A stretch of DNA of 38,468 nucleotides, taken from Paracoccaceae bacterium. GTDB taxonomy: Bacteria; Pseudomonadota; Alphaproteobacteria; Rhodobacterales; Rhodobacteraceae. Every line of letters starts with the position of its first letter. Position 1 is the stretch's first letter. Of this stretch, positions 1 through 7,968 are shown piece by piece. Under the pieces are notes generated by a model, which was given only the letters and a program-made list of their open reading frames with translations, was not told where the DNA came from and made no database searches. The stretch covers positions 1 to 38,468 of the forward strand of contig NVUX02000114.1 in NCBI GenBank assembly GCA_002402045.2. The letters are read 5' to 3'. The position numbers and the translations under genes were made by a program.

Positions 1-51
1 TAACAGCGGCTCGATGATGGCCCATTCTTCATCAGTTAAGTCAAAACGCAT
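1..51 (-). CDS. IS5-family transposase, N-terminal fragment
   Basis: Seventeen codons are visible from an ATG at 51-49. The peptide MRFDLTDEEWAIIEPLL is the typical start of IS5-family (IS427-like) transposases, whose N-terminal DUF4096-type domain begins with a 'LTDEEW..I.PLL' pattern. A good ribosome site (AAAGGAG) lies just upstream of the ATG. The frame is open to the edge of the window, so it is truncated by the window and not by mutation. Transposase identity is fairly secure from this short motif; the subgroup is not. Confidence 0.7.
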   Translation of the reverse strand, partial: MRFDLTDEEWAIIEPLL

Positions 52-123
52 GAAATAATCTCCTTTTGAAAGATTGAATCAGTGTTCCATCAATATATCA
101 ATACCTTAATTTGGGTTCACACC
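1..123 (-). mobile_element. End of an IS5-family insertion sequence (partial)
   Basis: The window opens inside an insertion sequence. The minus strand begins a transposase reading frame at 51, and its untranslated end runs to about 123. The outermost bases read GGTGTGAACCCAAATTAAGG going inward. They abut CTAG at 124-127, which is the kind of short target favoured by IS5-family elements. Only one end is visible, so the terminal inverted repeat cannot be confirmed by pairing. The boundary at 123 is inferred from the CTAG and from the end of the neighbouring gene. Confidence 0.6.
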
Positions 124-717
124 CTAGTTAAATATGATGGCGGCGCCCCAAACAACCAGCACCGTGCCCGAGATGAAATCCAGCCAGCGCAGGGCCGCCA
201 TCGGCAGCCGGGATTTCACCATAAGCACGCCGCCCACCAGCATTAGCCACCATAAGAGCGAGCCTATGAACACCCCTGCCACCAGCATATATGGCCCCGC
301 TGTGCTGGCGCTGCCTAGGGCGGCGATGAGGCCGACAAAAGCCAAGATGGTCATGGGGTTGGCGAGGGTGAGCAGGAAGGTGCTAAACCATGCGGCGGCC
401 AACCCGCCTTTTGGGGCTGATATTTCGGCTGTTGGTTTGCGTTTGAAAAAGCTGCGCAGGCTGAGGAGACCGAGGGCGATGATTAGCAATCCGCCAGCCA
501 ATTGCATGGCTTGCGCCTGCGCCAATAGGCCAGAAAACCCAAGCCCGAGCGCCACCAGCAGCCCGTAGCTGGCATCTGCCGTTGCTGCGCCTAGGCCGGT
601 GGCGAGCCCGTAACGTGCGCCGTCTTTCAGGCTGCGTTTTATGCATAAAACCCCGATCGGGCCTACGGGCATGGCCACCGCAAAGCCCACAGCAATGCCG
701 CTGAGAAGCGCGCTCAT
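124..717 (-). CDS. LysE family translocator (amino-acid exporter)
   Basis: This is a 197-residue integral membrane protein of the LysE/RhtB family, which exports amino acids or related metabolites through the inner membrane. The N-terminal helix carries the family signature around 'AMPVGPIGVLCIKRSL' (residues 15-30). A second conserved segment, 'TLANPMTILAFVGL', lies near residue 117, and about five to six hydrophobic segments fill the normal family length. The start codon overlaps the stop of the upstream Lrp-type regulator by 4 bp (ATGA). The pair is therefore translationally coupled, a common arrangement in which the regulator senses the exported amino acid. The TAG stop lies inside the CTAG that borders the insertion sequence, so the gene appears intact. 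The substrate cannot be told from sequence. Confidence 0.9.
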   Translation of the reverse strand: MSALLSGIAVGFAVAMPVGPIGVLCIKRSLKDGARYGLATGLGAATADASYGLLVALGLGFSGLLAQAQAMQLAGGLLIIALGLLSLRSFFKRKPTAEISAPKGGLAAAWFSTFLLTLANPMTILAFVGLIAALGSASTAGPYMLVAGVFIGSLLWWLMLVGGVLMVKSRLPMAALRWLDFISGTVLVVWGAAIIFN

Positions 718-1163
718 GGAGTGATCTGCAAGGCGGTGGTTTCTTTGGCGGTGTCCAGCACGATCATGCTTTCGGTGCGCACAACCGCCTTTAGCGGCTT
801 TACGACATTTTGCAAAAAGGCCTGCATGGCGGCGGTATCGGCCACGCGGATTTTGGCCATGTAAGAATGTGCGCCGCTGATATGGTGCAGCTCTTGCACC
901 TCGGGGCGGGCTTGTAGGGCATATTTTGCGAGGTCTTCGCCCTCAAACGCCATATCTATCAGGATAAACGCACAGAGATTCGCGCCTGCGGCCAAGGGGT
1001 TAAGCACGGCGCGGAAGGCTTCGATGGTGCCATTCGATTGCATGCGCCGCACGCGCTCATTGGCTGTGGACACGGAGGTGCCTGTGGCCTCTGCGAGGGC
1101 CGTGGCCGGGGTGCGACTGTCCAATTGTAGGAGTTCGGCGATTTTACGGTCTATACTGTCCAT
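714..1163 (-). CDS. Lrp/AsnC family transcriptional regulator
   Basis: A 149-residue one-component regulator. The N-terminal helix-turn-helix starts at 'MDSIDRKIAELLQLDSR', with a recognition helix near 'SVSTANERVRRM' (residues 30-41). A RAM/AsnC ligand-binding and oligomerisation domain follows, with 'ISGAHSYMAKIRV' near residue 94. Such proteins bind an amino acid and control adjacent transport genes. The gene lies directly upstream of the lysE-like gene with a 4-bp overlap, so export control is the likely role. An inverted repeat that could be its own operator lies immediately before the start codon. Confidence 0.9.
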   Translation of the reverse strand: MDSIDRKIAELLQLDSRTPATALAEATGTSVSTANERVRRMQSNGTIEAFRAVLNPLAAGANLCAFILIDMAFEGEDLAKYALQARPEVQELHHISGAHSYMAKIRVADTAAMQAFLQNVVKPLKAVVRTESMIVLDTAKETTALQITP

Positions 1164-1182
1164 ATTCGGTCAAATACCGGAT
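1164..1182. promoter_or_regulatory. Candidate autoregulatory operator of the Lrp-type gene
   Basis: ATTCGGT-N5-ACCGGAT is an inverted repeat (6 of 7 positions symmetric) placed directly before the ATG of the Lrp-type gene. A related ACCGAA half-site lies at 1207-1212, flanked by AATATT on both sides. Autoregulation by Lrp/AsnC proteins at such sites is common; binding here is inferred. Confidence 0.35.
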
Positions 1183-1204
1183 AACTTGGCATGAGTCAAT
1201 AATA

Positions 1205-1894
1205 TTACCGAAAATATTGTAGTTTTGCTGTCTGTTTGCCACTGTCATCAAAATTGCCTGCGTCCAGCCAGCTTACAAACACTTTTTCCAAGGTTGGCCA
1301 TTCACTGTCGATGACCGAATACCAAGCGGTATCGCGGTTGCGGCCCTTATAAACCAGTGCTTGCCGGAAAATGCCCTCAAAGGTAAAGCCAAGCCGCTTG
1401 GCTGCATGATTTGAGGGCGCGTTTAGGCTGTCACATTTCCACTCATAGCGGCGATAGCCAAGCTTAAAAGCCTCCTGCATCATCAGATACATCGCCTCGG
1501 TCGAGGCACGCGTGCCTTGCATAAGCGGTGAAAAGTTGATCCAGCCGACCTCGATACTACCTGCCGCCGGATTGATGCGCAAAAAGCTGGCTAGCCCTAT
1601 TGCTTGCCCGCTATTTGGGTCAATGACCGCATAAAAAAACGGGTCTGTGCCGGTGCAGGTATTTTCGGCCCAGCTGCGGAATTTCACTATGTCATCAAAG
1701 GCCTCAAAAGGCAGGTAGGTCCAGTTTTTACCGCTGCTATCCGTGAGAAAGGCCTCAAACAGGCCCTCAGTGTGGCGCGCGATGTCAAACGGCTCCAAGC
1801 GGCAATATTGCCCCTGCAATGGGTGCTTTTTAGGCGGGCTAGCGGGGGTGTAATTTACCGCTTTCCCGATTGGAAGGTGTTGTTGGTTTTGCAA
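1205..1894 (-). CDS. GNAT family N-acetyltransferase (RimJ/RimL-like)
   Basis: A 229-residue protein matching the RimL-type GNAT fold (acetyltransferase_3). It has an N-terminal 'LEPFDIARHTEGLFEAF' segment, a central beta strand 'IGLASFLRINPAAGSIEVGWINFSP' region, an acetyl-CoA-binding stretch 'GTRASTEAMYLMMQEAF' near residue 137, and the family-typical 'NAPSNHAAKRLGFTFEGIFR' near residue 169. It probably transfers acetyl from acetyl-CoA to an amine, either a protein N-terminus or a small molecule; the substrate is unknown. The start lies 1 bp from the end of truB on the same strand, so it is probably the last gene of the rbfA-sulfotransferase-truB transcription unit. Confidence 0.85.
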   Translation of the reverse strand: MQNQQHLPIGKAVNYTPASPPKKHPLQGQYCRLEPFDIARHTEGLFEAFLTDSSGKNWTYLPFEAFDDIVKFRSWAENTCTGTDPFFYAVIDPNSGQAIGLASFLRINPAAGSIEVGWINFSPLMQGTRASTEAMYLMMQEAFKLGYRRYEWKCDSLNAPSNHAAKRLGFTFEGIFRQALVYKGRNRDTAWYSVIDSEWPTLEKVFVSWLDAGNFDDSGKQTAKLQYFR

Positions 1895-1895
1895 A

Positions 1896-2807
1896 TTAGT
1901 CTCCTAATACAAAAACCCTATTTGGGTGCAGTTCTCCCGCTTTGTAAACCCCGATGGCCACCGGGTGGCCATCAATCGAGGCCCAGCATTCCTCGCCATA
2001 TTCGACATTTGATGCGATCACCATGCCGGGGTTGCCATTGCGCAGCTTGGCGGCGCCCTCAGGCGTGCAGGCCAGCTCCTCAAGGTCGTTTAGGCCGGCT
2101 TCTAGCGGCAGCAAAAACGCGTCCAAAGCGCGGTCTTTGGCCAGCTCGTCGAGCTTGGCAAAAGGGATGCTGTCGGCAATTTCAAACGGCCCTGCCCACA
2201 CGCGGCGCAGCTGCACTACATGGCCAAAGCAGCCCAAAGTCTCGCCAAGATCGCGCGCAATAGAGCGCACATAGCCGCCCTTGCCGCAGGTCATTTCCAG
2301 CACGGCGTGGTCGGCGTCTGGCATCTCAACCAACTTGAGTGATTCCACCAGAAGCGGGCGGGCTTTCAGCTCCATTTCCTCACCATCACGGGCGCGCTTA
2401 TAGGCGCGCTCACCGTCTACTTTGACGGCGGAATACTGCGGCGGCACTTGCATAATGTCGCCAGTAAAGGCGGGCAGGGCGGCGTCAATATCCTCGGCGC
2501 TGGGGCGCTTTTCGGACTCAGAAATCACTTTGCCTTCACCATCATCGGTGTTGGTGGCTTGCCCTAGCCGTACCGTAAAACGGTAGGCTTTCAGGGAGTC
2601 GGTCACGTACGGCACGGTTTTGGTCGCCTCGCCAAAAGCAATGGCGAGCACGCCCGTTGCCTCGGGGTCCAGCGTGCCGGCATGGCCCGCTTTTTGCGCA
2701 TCAAACGCCCATTTGGCTTTGTTGACCACGGCGCTTGAGGTTATGCCAAGGGGCTTATCAATTATTAGCCAGCCATGTAGCGGGCGGCCTTTTTTACGTC
2801 TTGCCAT
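1896..2807 (-). CDS. truB: tRNA pseudouridine(55) synthase TruB
   Basis: A 303-residue pseudouridine synthase that isomerises U55 in the T-loop of tRNAs. The N-terminal '[13 protein letters not shown]' motif (12-24) and the catalytic motif '[14 protein letters not shown]', with the catalytic Asp at residue 47, are present, as is the downstream '[12 protein letters not shown]' motif near residue 177. The length is normal. In many bacteria truB sits next to rbfA; here it follows rbfA on the same strand with a sulfotransferase gene between them. The gap to the upstream gene is 9 bp, so co-transcription is likely. Confidence 0.97.
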   Translation of the reverse strand: MARRKKGRPLHGWLIIDKPLGITSSAVVNKAKWAFDAQKAGHAGTLDPEATGVLAIAFGEATKTVPYVTDSLKAYRFTVRLGQATNTDDGEGKVISESEKRPSAEDIDAALPAFTGDIMQVPPQYSAVKVDGERAYKRARDGEEMELKARPLLVESLKLVEMPDADHAVLEMTCGKGGYVRSIARDLGETLGCFGHVVQLRRVWAGPFEIADSIPFAKLDELAKDRALDAFLLPLEAGLNDLEELACTPEGAAKLRNGNPGMVIASNVEYGEECWASIDGHPVAIGVYKAGELHPNRVFVLGD

Positions 2808-2816
2808 TATGTGTTC

Positions 2817-3551
2817 CTAAAGCTCGATCTTTGGGGGGTGCCCAAGCATATCCCACCCGGTTTTCACGAGGTCATATAGCTGGATGTCTTCGGGGTAAAG
2901 CGCCGAAATTTTGGCGTAAATATCGGGGGTGATGATGTCTTCGGCCTCAACGGGGCGCGGTGAGCGATTTCGGTTTTTCACCATGGCCATGGCGGCTTCC
3001 AGTCCGTCTATCCGGCCATCGGCAATGTGCAAAAGCTGCTGGTCGAGGCGATCAAGCATCAGGGGCTTCATGCCAAAATTCAGGCCTTGTTCGGCGCGCA
3101 CAAATTGCTTGTTCCAGTGGGGGTTAATGGCCCCCTTCATTTGGCCGCGCAGGCGCACGCTTAAAAACCCGAGCAGGGACATGCAGTTTTCACGATGTTG
3201 CTCAATCGTAAGGTCTGGCATGTCATGAAACACTCGGTTCGTGACCAGAATTTCAACCATCCACGGAAAGCGACTACCAGCCGCGCCGATGGCTTTATCA
3301 AAATAAAGCGAAAAAAACCGTGCGACCGGATCGCGGACCACAAAGAAGGATACCTCTTTGGCCAGCTCGGCTTTGGTGAGGTCTTTTGAGGGCAGGTCTC
3401 GCGGGAAATCGCGCTCGATATCGGAAAAAACCTCGCCATGGTCGAGCACATAGATAAGGTTGCGCAAATAGGTGCTGCCTACCTTGAGGGTCACCAGATA
3501 ATTTAGCGGCTGGCTAACAGGAGAGGTGACAGTCAGGCGCGCTTCGGTCAT
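2817..3551 (-). CDS. Sulfotransferase family 2 (HNK-1-type) protein
   Basis: A 244-residue protein with the hallmarks of the PAPS-dependent sulfotransferase family 2. The 5'-phosphosulfate-binding loop is 'TLKVGSTYLRNLI' (residues 21-33). The 3'-phosphate-binding motif is 'FVVRDPVARFFSLYFDK' (around 70-86). An 'INPHWNKQ' segment near residue 142 matches the conserved 'HW..Q' of the family. It should transfer sulfate from PAPS to a hydroxyl of a glycan or lipid; the acceptor is unknown. The start overlaps the rbfA stop by 4 bp and truB follows after 9 bp, an unexpected setting among RNA-metabolism genes. No signal peptide or membrane segment is seen. Confidence 0.75.
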   Translation of the reverse strand: MTEARLTVTSPVSQPLNYLVTLKVGSTYLRNLIYVLDHGEVFSDIERDFPRDLPSKDLTKAELAKEVSFFVVRDPVARFFSLYFDKAIGAAGSRFPWMVEILVTNRVFHDMPDLTIEQHRENCMSLLGFLSVRLRGQMKGAINPHWNKQFVRAEQGLNFGMKPLMLDRLDQQLLHIADGRIDGLEAAMAMVKNRNRSPRPVEAEDIITPDIYAKISALYPEDIQLYDLVKTGWDMLGHPPKIEL

Positions 3552-3955
3552 TCCGGCTCGTCAGGTTTGGCGAGGTCGCGCTTTACGGCGTCCAAATTAA
3601 GCAAACGCTCGGTTTCGGCCATTTGCTCAAAGGTGAGGTCTGGTAAAAACCGCAGATCTGGCGAAAACCGGATGTTGAGCTGTTTTGTAACAAGGTGGCG
3701 TATTTCGCCCTTGTTGCGGGCCAGCGCGCGGGAGACTTCTTGAGCGTTTTCGCCGCCTAAGGGCAGCACAAAAACCGTGGCGACGCTGAGGTCAGGAGAC
3801 ATCCGCACTTCGCCCACGGTAATGGACACATGCGCCAACTCCGGGTCATGCAATTCGCCACGGGCGAAGATATCAGAAAGGATGCGCCGAATGCTCTCGC
3901 CAACACGCAATTGCCGCTGGCCGGGGCCACGACTCGAATTTTGTTTTTTAGCCAT
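3548..3955 (-). CDS. rbfA: Ribosome-binding factor A
   Basis: RbfA (135 residues from the ATG at 3955) is a KH-like protein that binds the immature 30S subunit and helps 16S rRNA 5'-end processing. Typical features are 'RQLRVGESIRRILSDIF', 'ITVGEVRMSPDLSVATVFV' and 'RFSPDLRFLPDLTFEQMAE' near the C-terminus. The frame stays open for 72 codons upstream, but the conserved protein begins at 'MAKKQNSS'. The upstream extension overlaps the divergent dapB start, so it is rejected. The gene shares a 78-bp intergenic region with dapB. Confidence 0.95.
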   Translation of the reverse strand: MAKKQNSSRGPGQRQLRVGESIRRILSDIFARGELHDPELAHVSITVGEVRMSPDLSVATVFVLPLGGENAQEVSRALARNKGEIRHLVTKQLNIRFSPDLRFLPDLTFEQMAETERLLNLDAVKRDLAKPDEPE

Positions 3956-4033
3956 GGGGGCGATATGGGATGCATGCGAGTTGAAGTCAAGCTTTTGGCG
4001 AGGTAAGCTGAGGAAAATGATGGGAGCAAGGCC

Positions 4034-4846
4034 ATGGGTGAAGTCACTAAAATAGCCGTTATGGGGGTTTCGGGTCGCATGGGGCAGATGCTTTTGCGGG
4101 CTGTCGGCGAGGCCAAAGGGGCGGTGCTGATTGGCGCGACCGAGCGGGCCGGGCATGGCTGGGTCGGGCAAGATCTTGGCGAGGCCATGGAGGGCAAGAC
4201 AAGCGGCATTATTGTGCAGGATAACCCGCTAGACGCGTTGCAACACGCCCACGCGGTATTGGATTTCACGACACCCGAGGCGACGATTGCCAATGCCGAG
4301 ATAGCTGCGCAAGTGCGGGCGGCGCATGTGATTGGCACTACGGGGCTCAGTGAAAGCGACATGGCATTTTTGGCGGCAGCGGCGCGGCATGCGCCGATTA
4401 TCCAGTCAGGAAATTTTAGCCTCGGGGTAAATATTTTGACGCAGCTTGTGAAGCAGGTGGCGGCCGCGCTGGACGAGGATTTTGACATTGAGGTGGTGGA
4501 AATGCACCACCGGCACAAGGTAGACGCGCCTTCAGGCACGGCATTGATGCTTGGAGAAGCTGCCGCCGAAGGGCGAGGGCTGGCTTTGCCTGATATCCGC
4601 GACGCGGGGCGGGAAGGTGTGACGGGAGAGCGTGTGCGTGGGCATATCGGGTTTTCCGCTATGCGTGGCGGAGATGTGGTGGGTGAGCACGAGGTGGTGT
4701 TTGCCGGTGCTGGTGAGCGCTTGACCTTGAAGCACATCGCCTCAGATCGAATGCTTTTTGCGCGCGGTGCGGTAAAAGCCGCCATGTGGGGGCATCATCA
4801 AAAGCCCGGGCAATACTCGATGCTCGATGTGCTGGGGATGGCCTAG
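4034..4846 (+). CDS. dapB: 4-hydroxy-tetrahydrodipicolinate reductase
   Basis: DapB (270 residues) reduces hydroxy-tetrahydrodipicolinate with NAD(P)H in lysine and meso-diaminopimelate synthesis in the cytoplasm. The N-terminal Rossmann motif is '[15 protein letters not shown]'. The catalytic and substrate-binding signature '[18 protein letters not shown]' lies around residue 157, with His and Lys in the usual places. 'GTTGLS' and 'SGNFSLGVN' are also conserved. The length is normal. It is transcribed divergently from rbfA and is followed by a repeat-rich intergenic segment. Confidence 0.97.
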   Translation: MGEVTKIAVMGVSGRMGQMLLRAVGEAKGAVLIGATERAGHGWVGQDLGEAMEGKTSGIIVQDNPLDALQHAHAVLDFTTPEATIANAEIAAQVRAAHVIGTTGLSESDMAFLAAAARHAPIIQSGNFSLGVNILTQLVKQVAAALDEDFDIEVVEMHHRHKVDAPSGTALMLGEAAAEGRGLALPDIRDAGREGVTGERVRGHIGFSAMRGGDVVGEHEVVFAGAGERLTLKHIASDRMLFARGAVKAAMWGHHQKPGQYSMLDVLGMA

Positions 4847-4851
4847 GCTGC

Positions 4852-5035
4852 GTGTCTCGCTTCGCTCGACCCGCGCGGCGCGTTGGGCATTGCGCTTGTG
4901 GCGAGGGTGCACCCGCGCCGCATATGAACCCGACGCTTGTTGCCAAAAACGCTTGGCCTGTAGCGCGGCGCGGGTGCGAAATTGCAAAATAGAGCAAGGG
5001 TTTGCGCGCCGCGATAGCCGAGCGAAGCGAGGCAC
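4852..5035. repeat. Nested foldback (palindromic) intergenic repeat
   Basis: Outer arms at 4852-4882 and 5005-5035 are inverted copies that match at 26 of 31 positions; each contains the self-complementary core TCGCTTCGCTCG or its complement. Inner arms at 4909-4921 (GCACCCGCGCCGC) and 4965-4977 are perfect 13-bp inverted copies. The whole 184-bp block can fold into one long two-tier hairpin. It lies between dapB and an SDR gene and encodes no convincing protein. It resembles a dispersed palindromic or MITE-like intergenic element, and could also end dapB transcription. Confidence 0.6.
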
Positions 5036-5120
5036 AGTTTAGCAGATTTTCTCGCATGTGCGTATACAAGCTGGGCCTTCACGGCTAGGATTTGTAAAGC
5101 ACATATAAACGAGGGATTGC

Positions 5121-5939
5121 ATGGCATATCTAGACGAGCTTTTCGGACTAAAAGGCAAAGTGGCTTTGGTAACAGGCGGCAGCAGCGGCATTGGCGCAAT
5201 GATTTGCGAATCACTCGTGCAGGCGGGGGCGCATGTGATGCTCGTCAGCCGCAGAGGCGAGCGCTGCGAGGCGATGGCTGAGCGGCTAAATGCGTTGGGC
5301 GTAAGCGGTTCGGCTGAGGGGTTTGTGGGTGATGTTGGGTCAGAGGAATCGATTTTGGCGCTGGCAGAAGCCGTGAAAACGCGCACGGGTAAGCTCGATA
5401 TTCTTTTCAATAATGCCGGCGTTACGTGGGGCGCACTTATGGCGGATTTTCCGCATGAGCAATGGGGGCGCATCATGGCCGTAAACGTGGCCGGAATGTT
5501 TACGCTTACGCGTGAGCTTATGCCCTTGCTTGAGGCGGCTGCCAGTGAGGCCGACCCCGCGCGCGTCATTAACATTGGCTCGGTGATGGGCACGCTGCCG
5601 GTGGCGGAGGGCGCTTATGCTTACACGGCTTCCAAGGGCGCGGTGCATCATCTTACCAAAACGCTGGCCGGAGAACTGGCCGCCAAGCATATCACCGTAA
5701 ATGCCTTCGCGCCGGGGCCGTTCCCCTCAAAAATGACAGCCTTCGCTACCGGCTCGGTTGAAGGTGCGGCCAAGGTGGGCGCCAATGTGCCGCTGGGCCG
5801 CATTGGCAATGCCGAAGATATCGCCGCCGCTACGCTTTACCTTTGCGGGCGCGGCGGGGCCTATGTCAGCGGGGCAATCCTTCCACTCGACGGTGGCATG
5901 AGCGTAGAAACCCACATTAACCTGTTTGCCAACCTATGA
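5121..5939 (+). CDS. SDR family NAD(P)-dependent oxidoreductase
   Basis: A 272-residue classical short-chain dehydrogenase/reductase. The cofactor motif 'TGGSSGIG' lies near residue 19, the structural 'NNAG' motif near 97, and the catalytic Ser and YxxxK in 'INIGSVMG' and 'YTASKGA' near 150 and 172. The 'LFGLKGKVALVTGG' opening and 'NAFAPGPFPSKMT' segment resemble 3-oxoacyl reductases of the RhlG/FabG type, but the substrate is not certain. It overlaps the next SDR gene by 4 bp, so two reductases are made from one message. Confidence 0.88.
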   Translation: MAYLDELFGLKGKVALVTGGSSGIGAMICESLVQAGAHVMLVSRRGERCEAMAERLNALGVSGSAEGFVGDVGSEESILALAEAVKTRTGKLDILFNNAGVTWGALMADFPHEQWGRIMAVNVAGMFTLTRELMPLLEAAASEADPARVINIGSVMGTLPVAEGAYAYTASKGAVHHLTKTLAGELAAKHITVNAFAPGPFPSKMTAFATGSVEGAAKVGANVPLGRIGNAEDIAAATLYLCGRGGAYVSGAILPLDGGMSVETHINLFANL

Positions 5940-6658
5940 GCGTGGTGCTGATTACCGGCGCGGCGGCGGGCTTGGGTGAGGGCATTGCGCGGGCGTTTGC
6001 CGCACAAGGCGCCAAGCTGGTGTTGGGCGATATTAACGCGAAACCGCTGGAGGCTTTGGCGGCTGAGCTGGGCGCAGATTGCGTGACTATGGTGGGAGAT
6101 GTATCGGACCCGCGCTATGCCAAAGCGCTGGTTGAGTTGGCGGTTGACCGTTTTGGTGGCCTCGATATTGCCGTGAATAACGCCGGCATCGTCCACGATC
6201 CAGCCTTTATAAGTGATATCCCAGAGGCTGATGCGCGCCGTGTGATCGAGGTTGATCTACTGGGCGTGCTCTGGGCGCTTCAGGCGCAAATTCCGGCAAT
6301 GAAAAATGGCTCGATCATCAATATCGCCTCGGTGGCAGGGCTTTCCGGCGCGCCCACATTGGGGGTTTATGCCGCTGCCAAGCACGGTGTGGTGGGCCTT
6401 ACTCGCACCGCCGCGCTGGAAAACGCTCGGCGTGGCATTCGGGTAAATGCCGTGTGTCCGAGCTTCGCGCGCACGGCTATGGCCGGTGAGGCTCGCCATT
6501 CCAAAGCCCATGAAGCCGAGATGACCCGTGGTATTCCGATGCGCCGCCTCGCGAGCGTTGCCGAAGTGGTGCGCGCTGTGATGTTTTTGGCCGACCCTGC
6601 CAACAGCTTTATGACGGGCCAAACGCTGGGCGTAGATGGTGGCATGGGCGCGATGTAG
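5936..6658 (+). CDS. SDR family oxidoreductase (second of a tandem pair)
   Basis: A 240-residue classical SDR. The cofactor loop is 'TGAAAGLGEG' (8-17), with 'GDI' in the position of an acidic NAD-preferring residue. 'NNAGIV' lies near 83, and the catalytic Ser and YxxxK occur in 'IINIASVAG' and 'YAAAKHGVV'. It ends with the usual 'GQTLGVDGGMGAM'. The gene overlaps the preceding SDR by 4 bp (ATGA) and ends before the lytic transglycosylase gene. The two proteins diverge clearly, so they are probably not a recent duplication. The reaction is not identifiable. Confidence 0.87.
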   Translation: MSVVLITGAAAGLGEGIARAFAAQGAKLVLGDINAKPLEALAAELGADCVTMVGDVSDPRYAKALVELAVDRFGGLDIAVNNAGIVHDPAFISDIPEADARRVIEVDLLGVLWALQAQIPAMKNGSIINIASVAGLSGAPTLGVYAAAKHGVVGLTRTAALENARRGIRVNAVCPSFARTAMAGEARHSKAHEAEMTRGIPMRRLASVAEVVRAVMFLADPANSFMTGQTLGVDGGMGAM

Positions 6659-6718
6659 GGCTTGATTGGCGCGAGGCGCACAGCTAGGTTGAGGCGTTCA
6701 TAAATCGGAGCCTTTTCT

Positions 6719-7897
6719 ATGAAAACCATTTTTGGCCTTGTTGCCGCCCTTGGCATTTCTGCTAGTGCCAGCCTTGCCCAAACCGCCCCTTGCGGCGGTA
6801 ATTTTAATGCCTTTATGCAGCAGGTTGCCCAAGAGGCCCGCGCGCAGGGCTTGCCGCAAAATGCGATTAACGCGGTGATATCCGCCGCGCGCCAAGATTC
6901 CAAAGTGCTGCGGTTTGACCGTGCGCAGGGCGTATTCCGGCAAACCTTCCTTGAGTTCTCCCAGCGCTCCATTAGTTCTTCTCGCCTGCGTATCGGTGCG
7001 CAAAAGCTTGAGCAATACGCCAATGTTTTTGCCCGCGCCGAGCGCGAATACGGCGTGCCGCCCGAGGTTATCCTGGCCTTCTGGGCGCTAGAAACCGATT
7101 ACGGCGCGGTGCAGGGCGATTTTAACACGGTTAGCGCCTTGGCCACCCTTGCCCATGATTGCCGCCGCCCTGATCTGTTTCGCCCTGAGCTTTTTGCCGC
7201 CATTGCGCTAACGGCGCAGGGTGATATTGACCCCGCCCGCACTACCGGCGCTTGGGCCGGTGAAATCGGCATGGTGCAAATGTTGCCCGAAGATATTTTG
7301 ACCAAAGGCGTGGATGGTGATGGCGATGGCCACGTAACCTTGAAAACCAGTGCGCCCGATGCAATTTTGACCGCCGCTCGCTTGGTCGCTGACCTTGGCT
7401 GGCGCGCCGGTGAGCCGTGGTTGGTTGAGGTCACGGTGCCGGATAATTTCCCGTGGGCCGAATCTGGCCTCACCAAAAAGAAATCAGTCCGTGACTGGGC
7501 CCGCCTCGGCGTGGCCGCGCGCGGCCAAATGCCCGCCCGCACCCTAAACGCCAGTGTTTTTGCCCCACAAGGGCGGCGCGGGCCGGTGTTTATGGCGATG
7601 CCAAATTATGCGGTGTATCAGGAGTGGAACCACAGCTTTGTCTACCAAGCTTCGGTGTCTTACATGGCTACCCGCATCGGTGGCGCGCAGCGCTATGTGC
7701 AAACCACACCCGAGCAGGGCCTGAGCGGCGACCAGATGGAGCGCCTGCAACGCGCCTTGCAAAATCGTGGCTATAATGTCGGCGGGGCAGATGGCATCCT
7801 CGGGGCCAAAACCCGCGCGGCGGTGCAGGCCGAGCAGGTGCGCCTTGGCATACCCGCTGATGGTTGGCCCACACCGGCATTGCTGGCGCGCTACTAG
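6719..7897 (+). CDS. Lytic murein transglycosylase (MltB-like) with peptidoglycan-binding domain
   Basis: A 392-residue exported muramidase-like enzyme that cleaves peptidoglycan with formation of 1,6-anhydro ends. A Sec signal peptide ends near 'ASASLAQT' (about residue 20). The SLT_2/MltB catalytic domain has the catalytic Glu in 'FWALETDYG' near residue 125, and 'GAWAGEIGMVQMLPEDI' near residue 178. A C-terminal PG_binding_1 domain (about 335-392) has 'LQRALQNRGYNVGGADGILG'. A 'DGDGDG' stretch near residue 200 could bind calcium. There is no lipobox, so the enzyme is periplasmic and not a lipoprotein. Confidence 0.92.
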   Translation: MKTIFGLVAALGISASASLAQTAPCGGNFNAFMQQVAQEARAQGLPQNAINAVISAARQDSKVLRFDRAQGVFRQTFLEFSQRSISSSRLRIGAQKLEQYANVFARAEREYGVPPEVILAFWALETDYGAVQGDFNTVSALATLAHDCRRPDLFRPELFAAIALTAQGDIDPARTTGAWAGEIGMVQMLPEDILTKGVDGDGDGHVTLKTSAPDAILTAARLVADLGWRAGEPWLVEVTVPDNFPWAESGLTKKKSVRDWARLGVAARGQMPARTLNASVFAPQGRRGPVFMAMPNYAVYQEWNHSFVYQASVSYMATRIGGAQRYVQTTPEQGLSGDQMERLQRALQNRGYNVGGADGILGAKTRAAVQAEQVRLGIPADGWPTPALLARY

Positions 7898-7938
7898 GCC
7901 GCGCCCATCCCCACGCCAAGCTTGCTTGGTTATCTAAT

Positions 7939-7960
7939 ATCGCGCCCCCTTGGGCGCGAT
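7939..7960. terminator. Bidirectional hairpin between convergent genes
   Basis: ATCGCGCCC-CCTT-GGGCGCGAT is a perfect 9-bp stem with a 4-base loop, placed between the ends of the lytic transglycosylase gene (plus) and the DUF2799 gene (minus). No long T-run follows on either strand. A shared terminator is the simplest reading. Confidence 0.65.
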
Positions 7961-7968
7961 TCCGCTGC

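Noticed and set aside
3757-4785. A 342-codon open frame on the minus strand across dapB
   Set aside because: It is antisense to the well-conserved dapB gene, has a low-complexity Ser/Pro/Ala/Arg composition and matches no family; a shadow of high-GC codon use.
4659-5069. Several frames across the region after dapB
   Set aside because: They run through the palindromic foldback repeat; their Arg/Ala-rich translations are what such repeats give in any frame.
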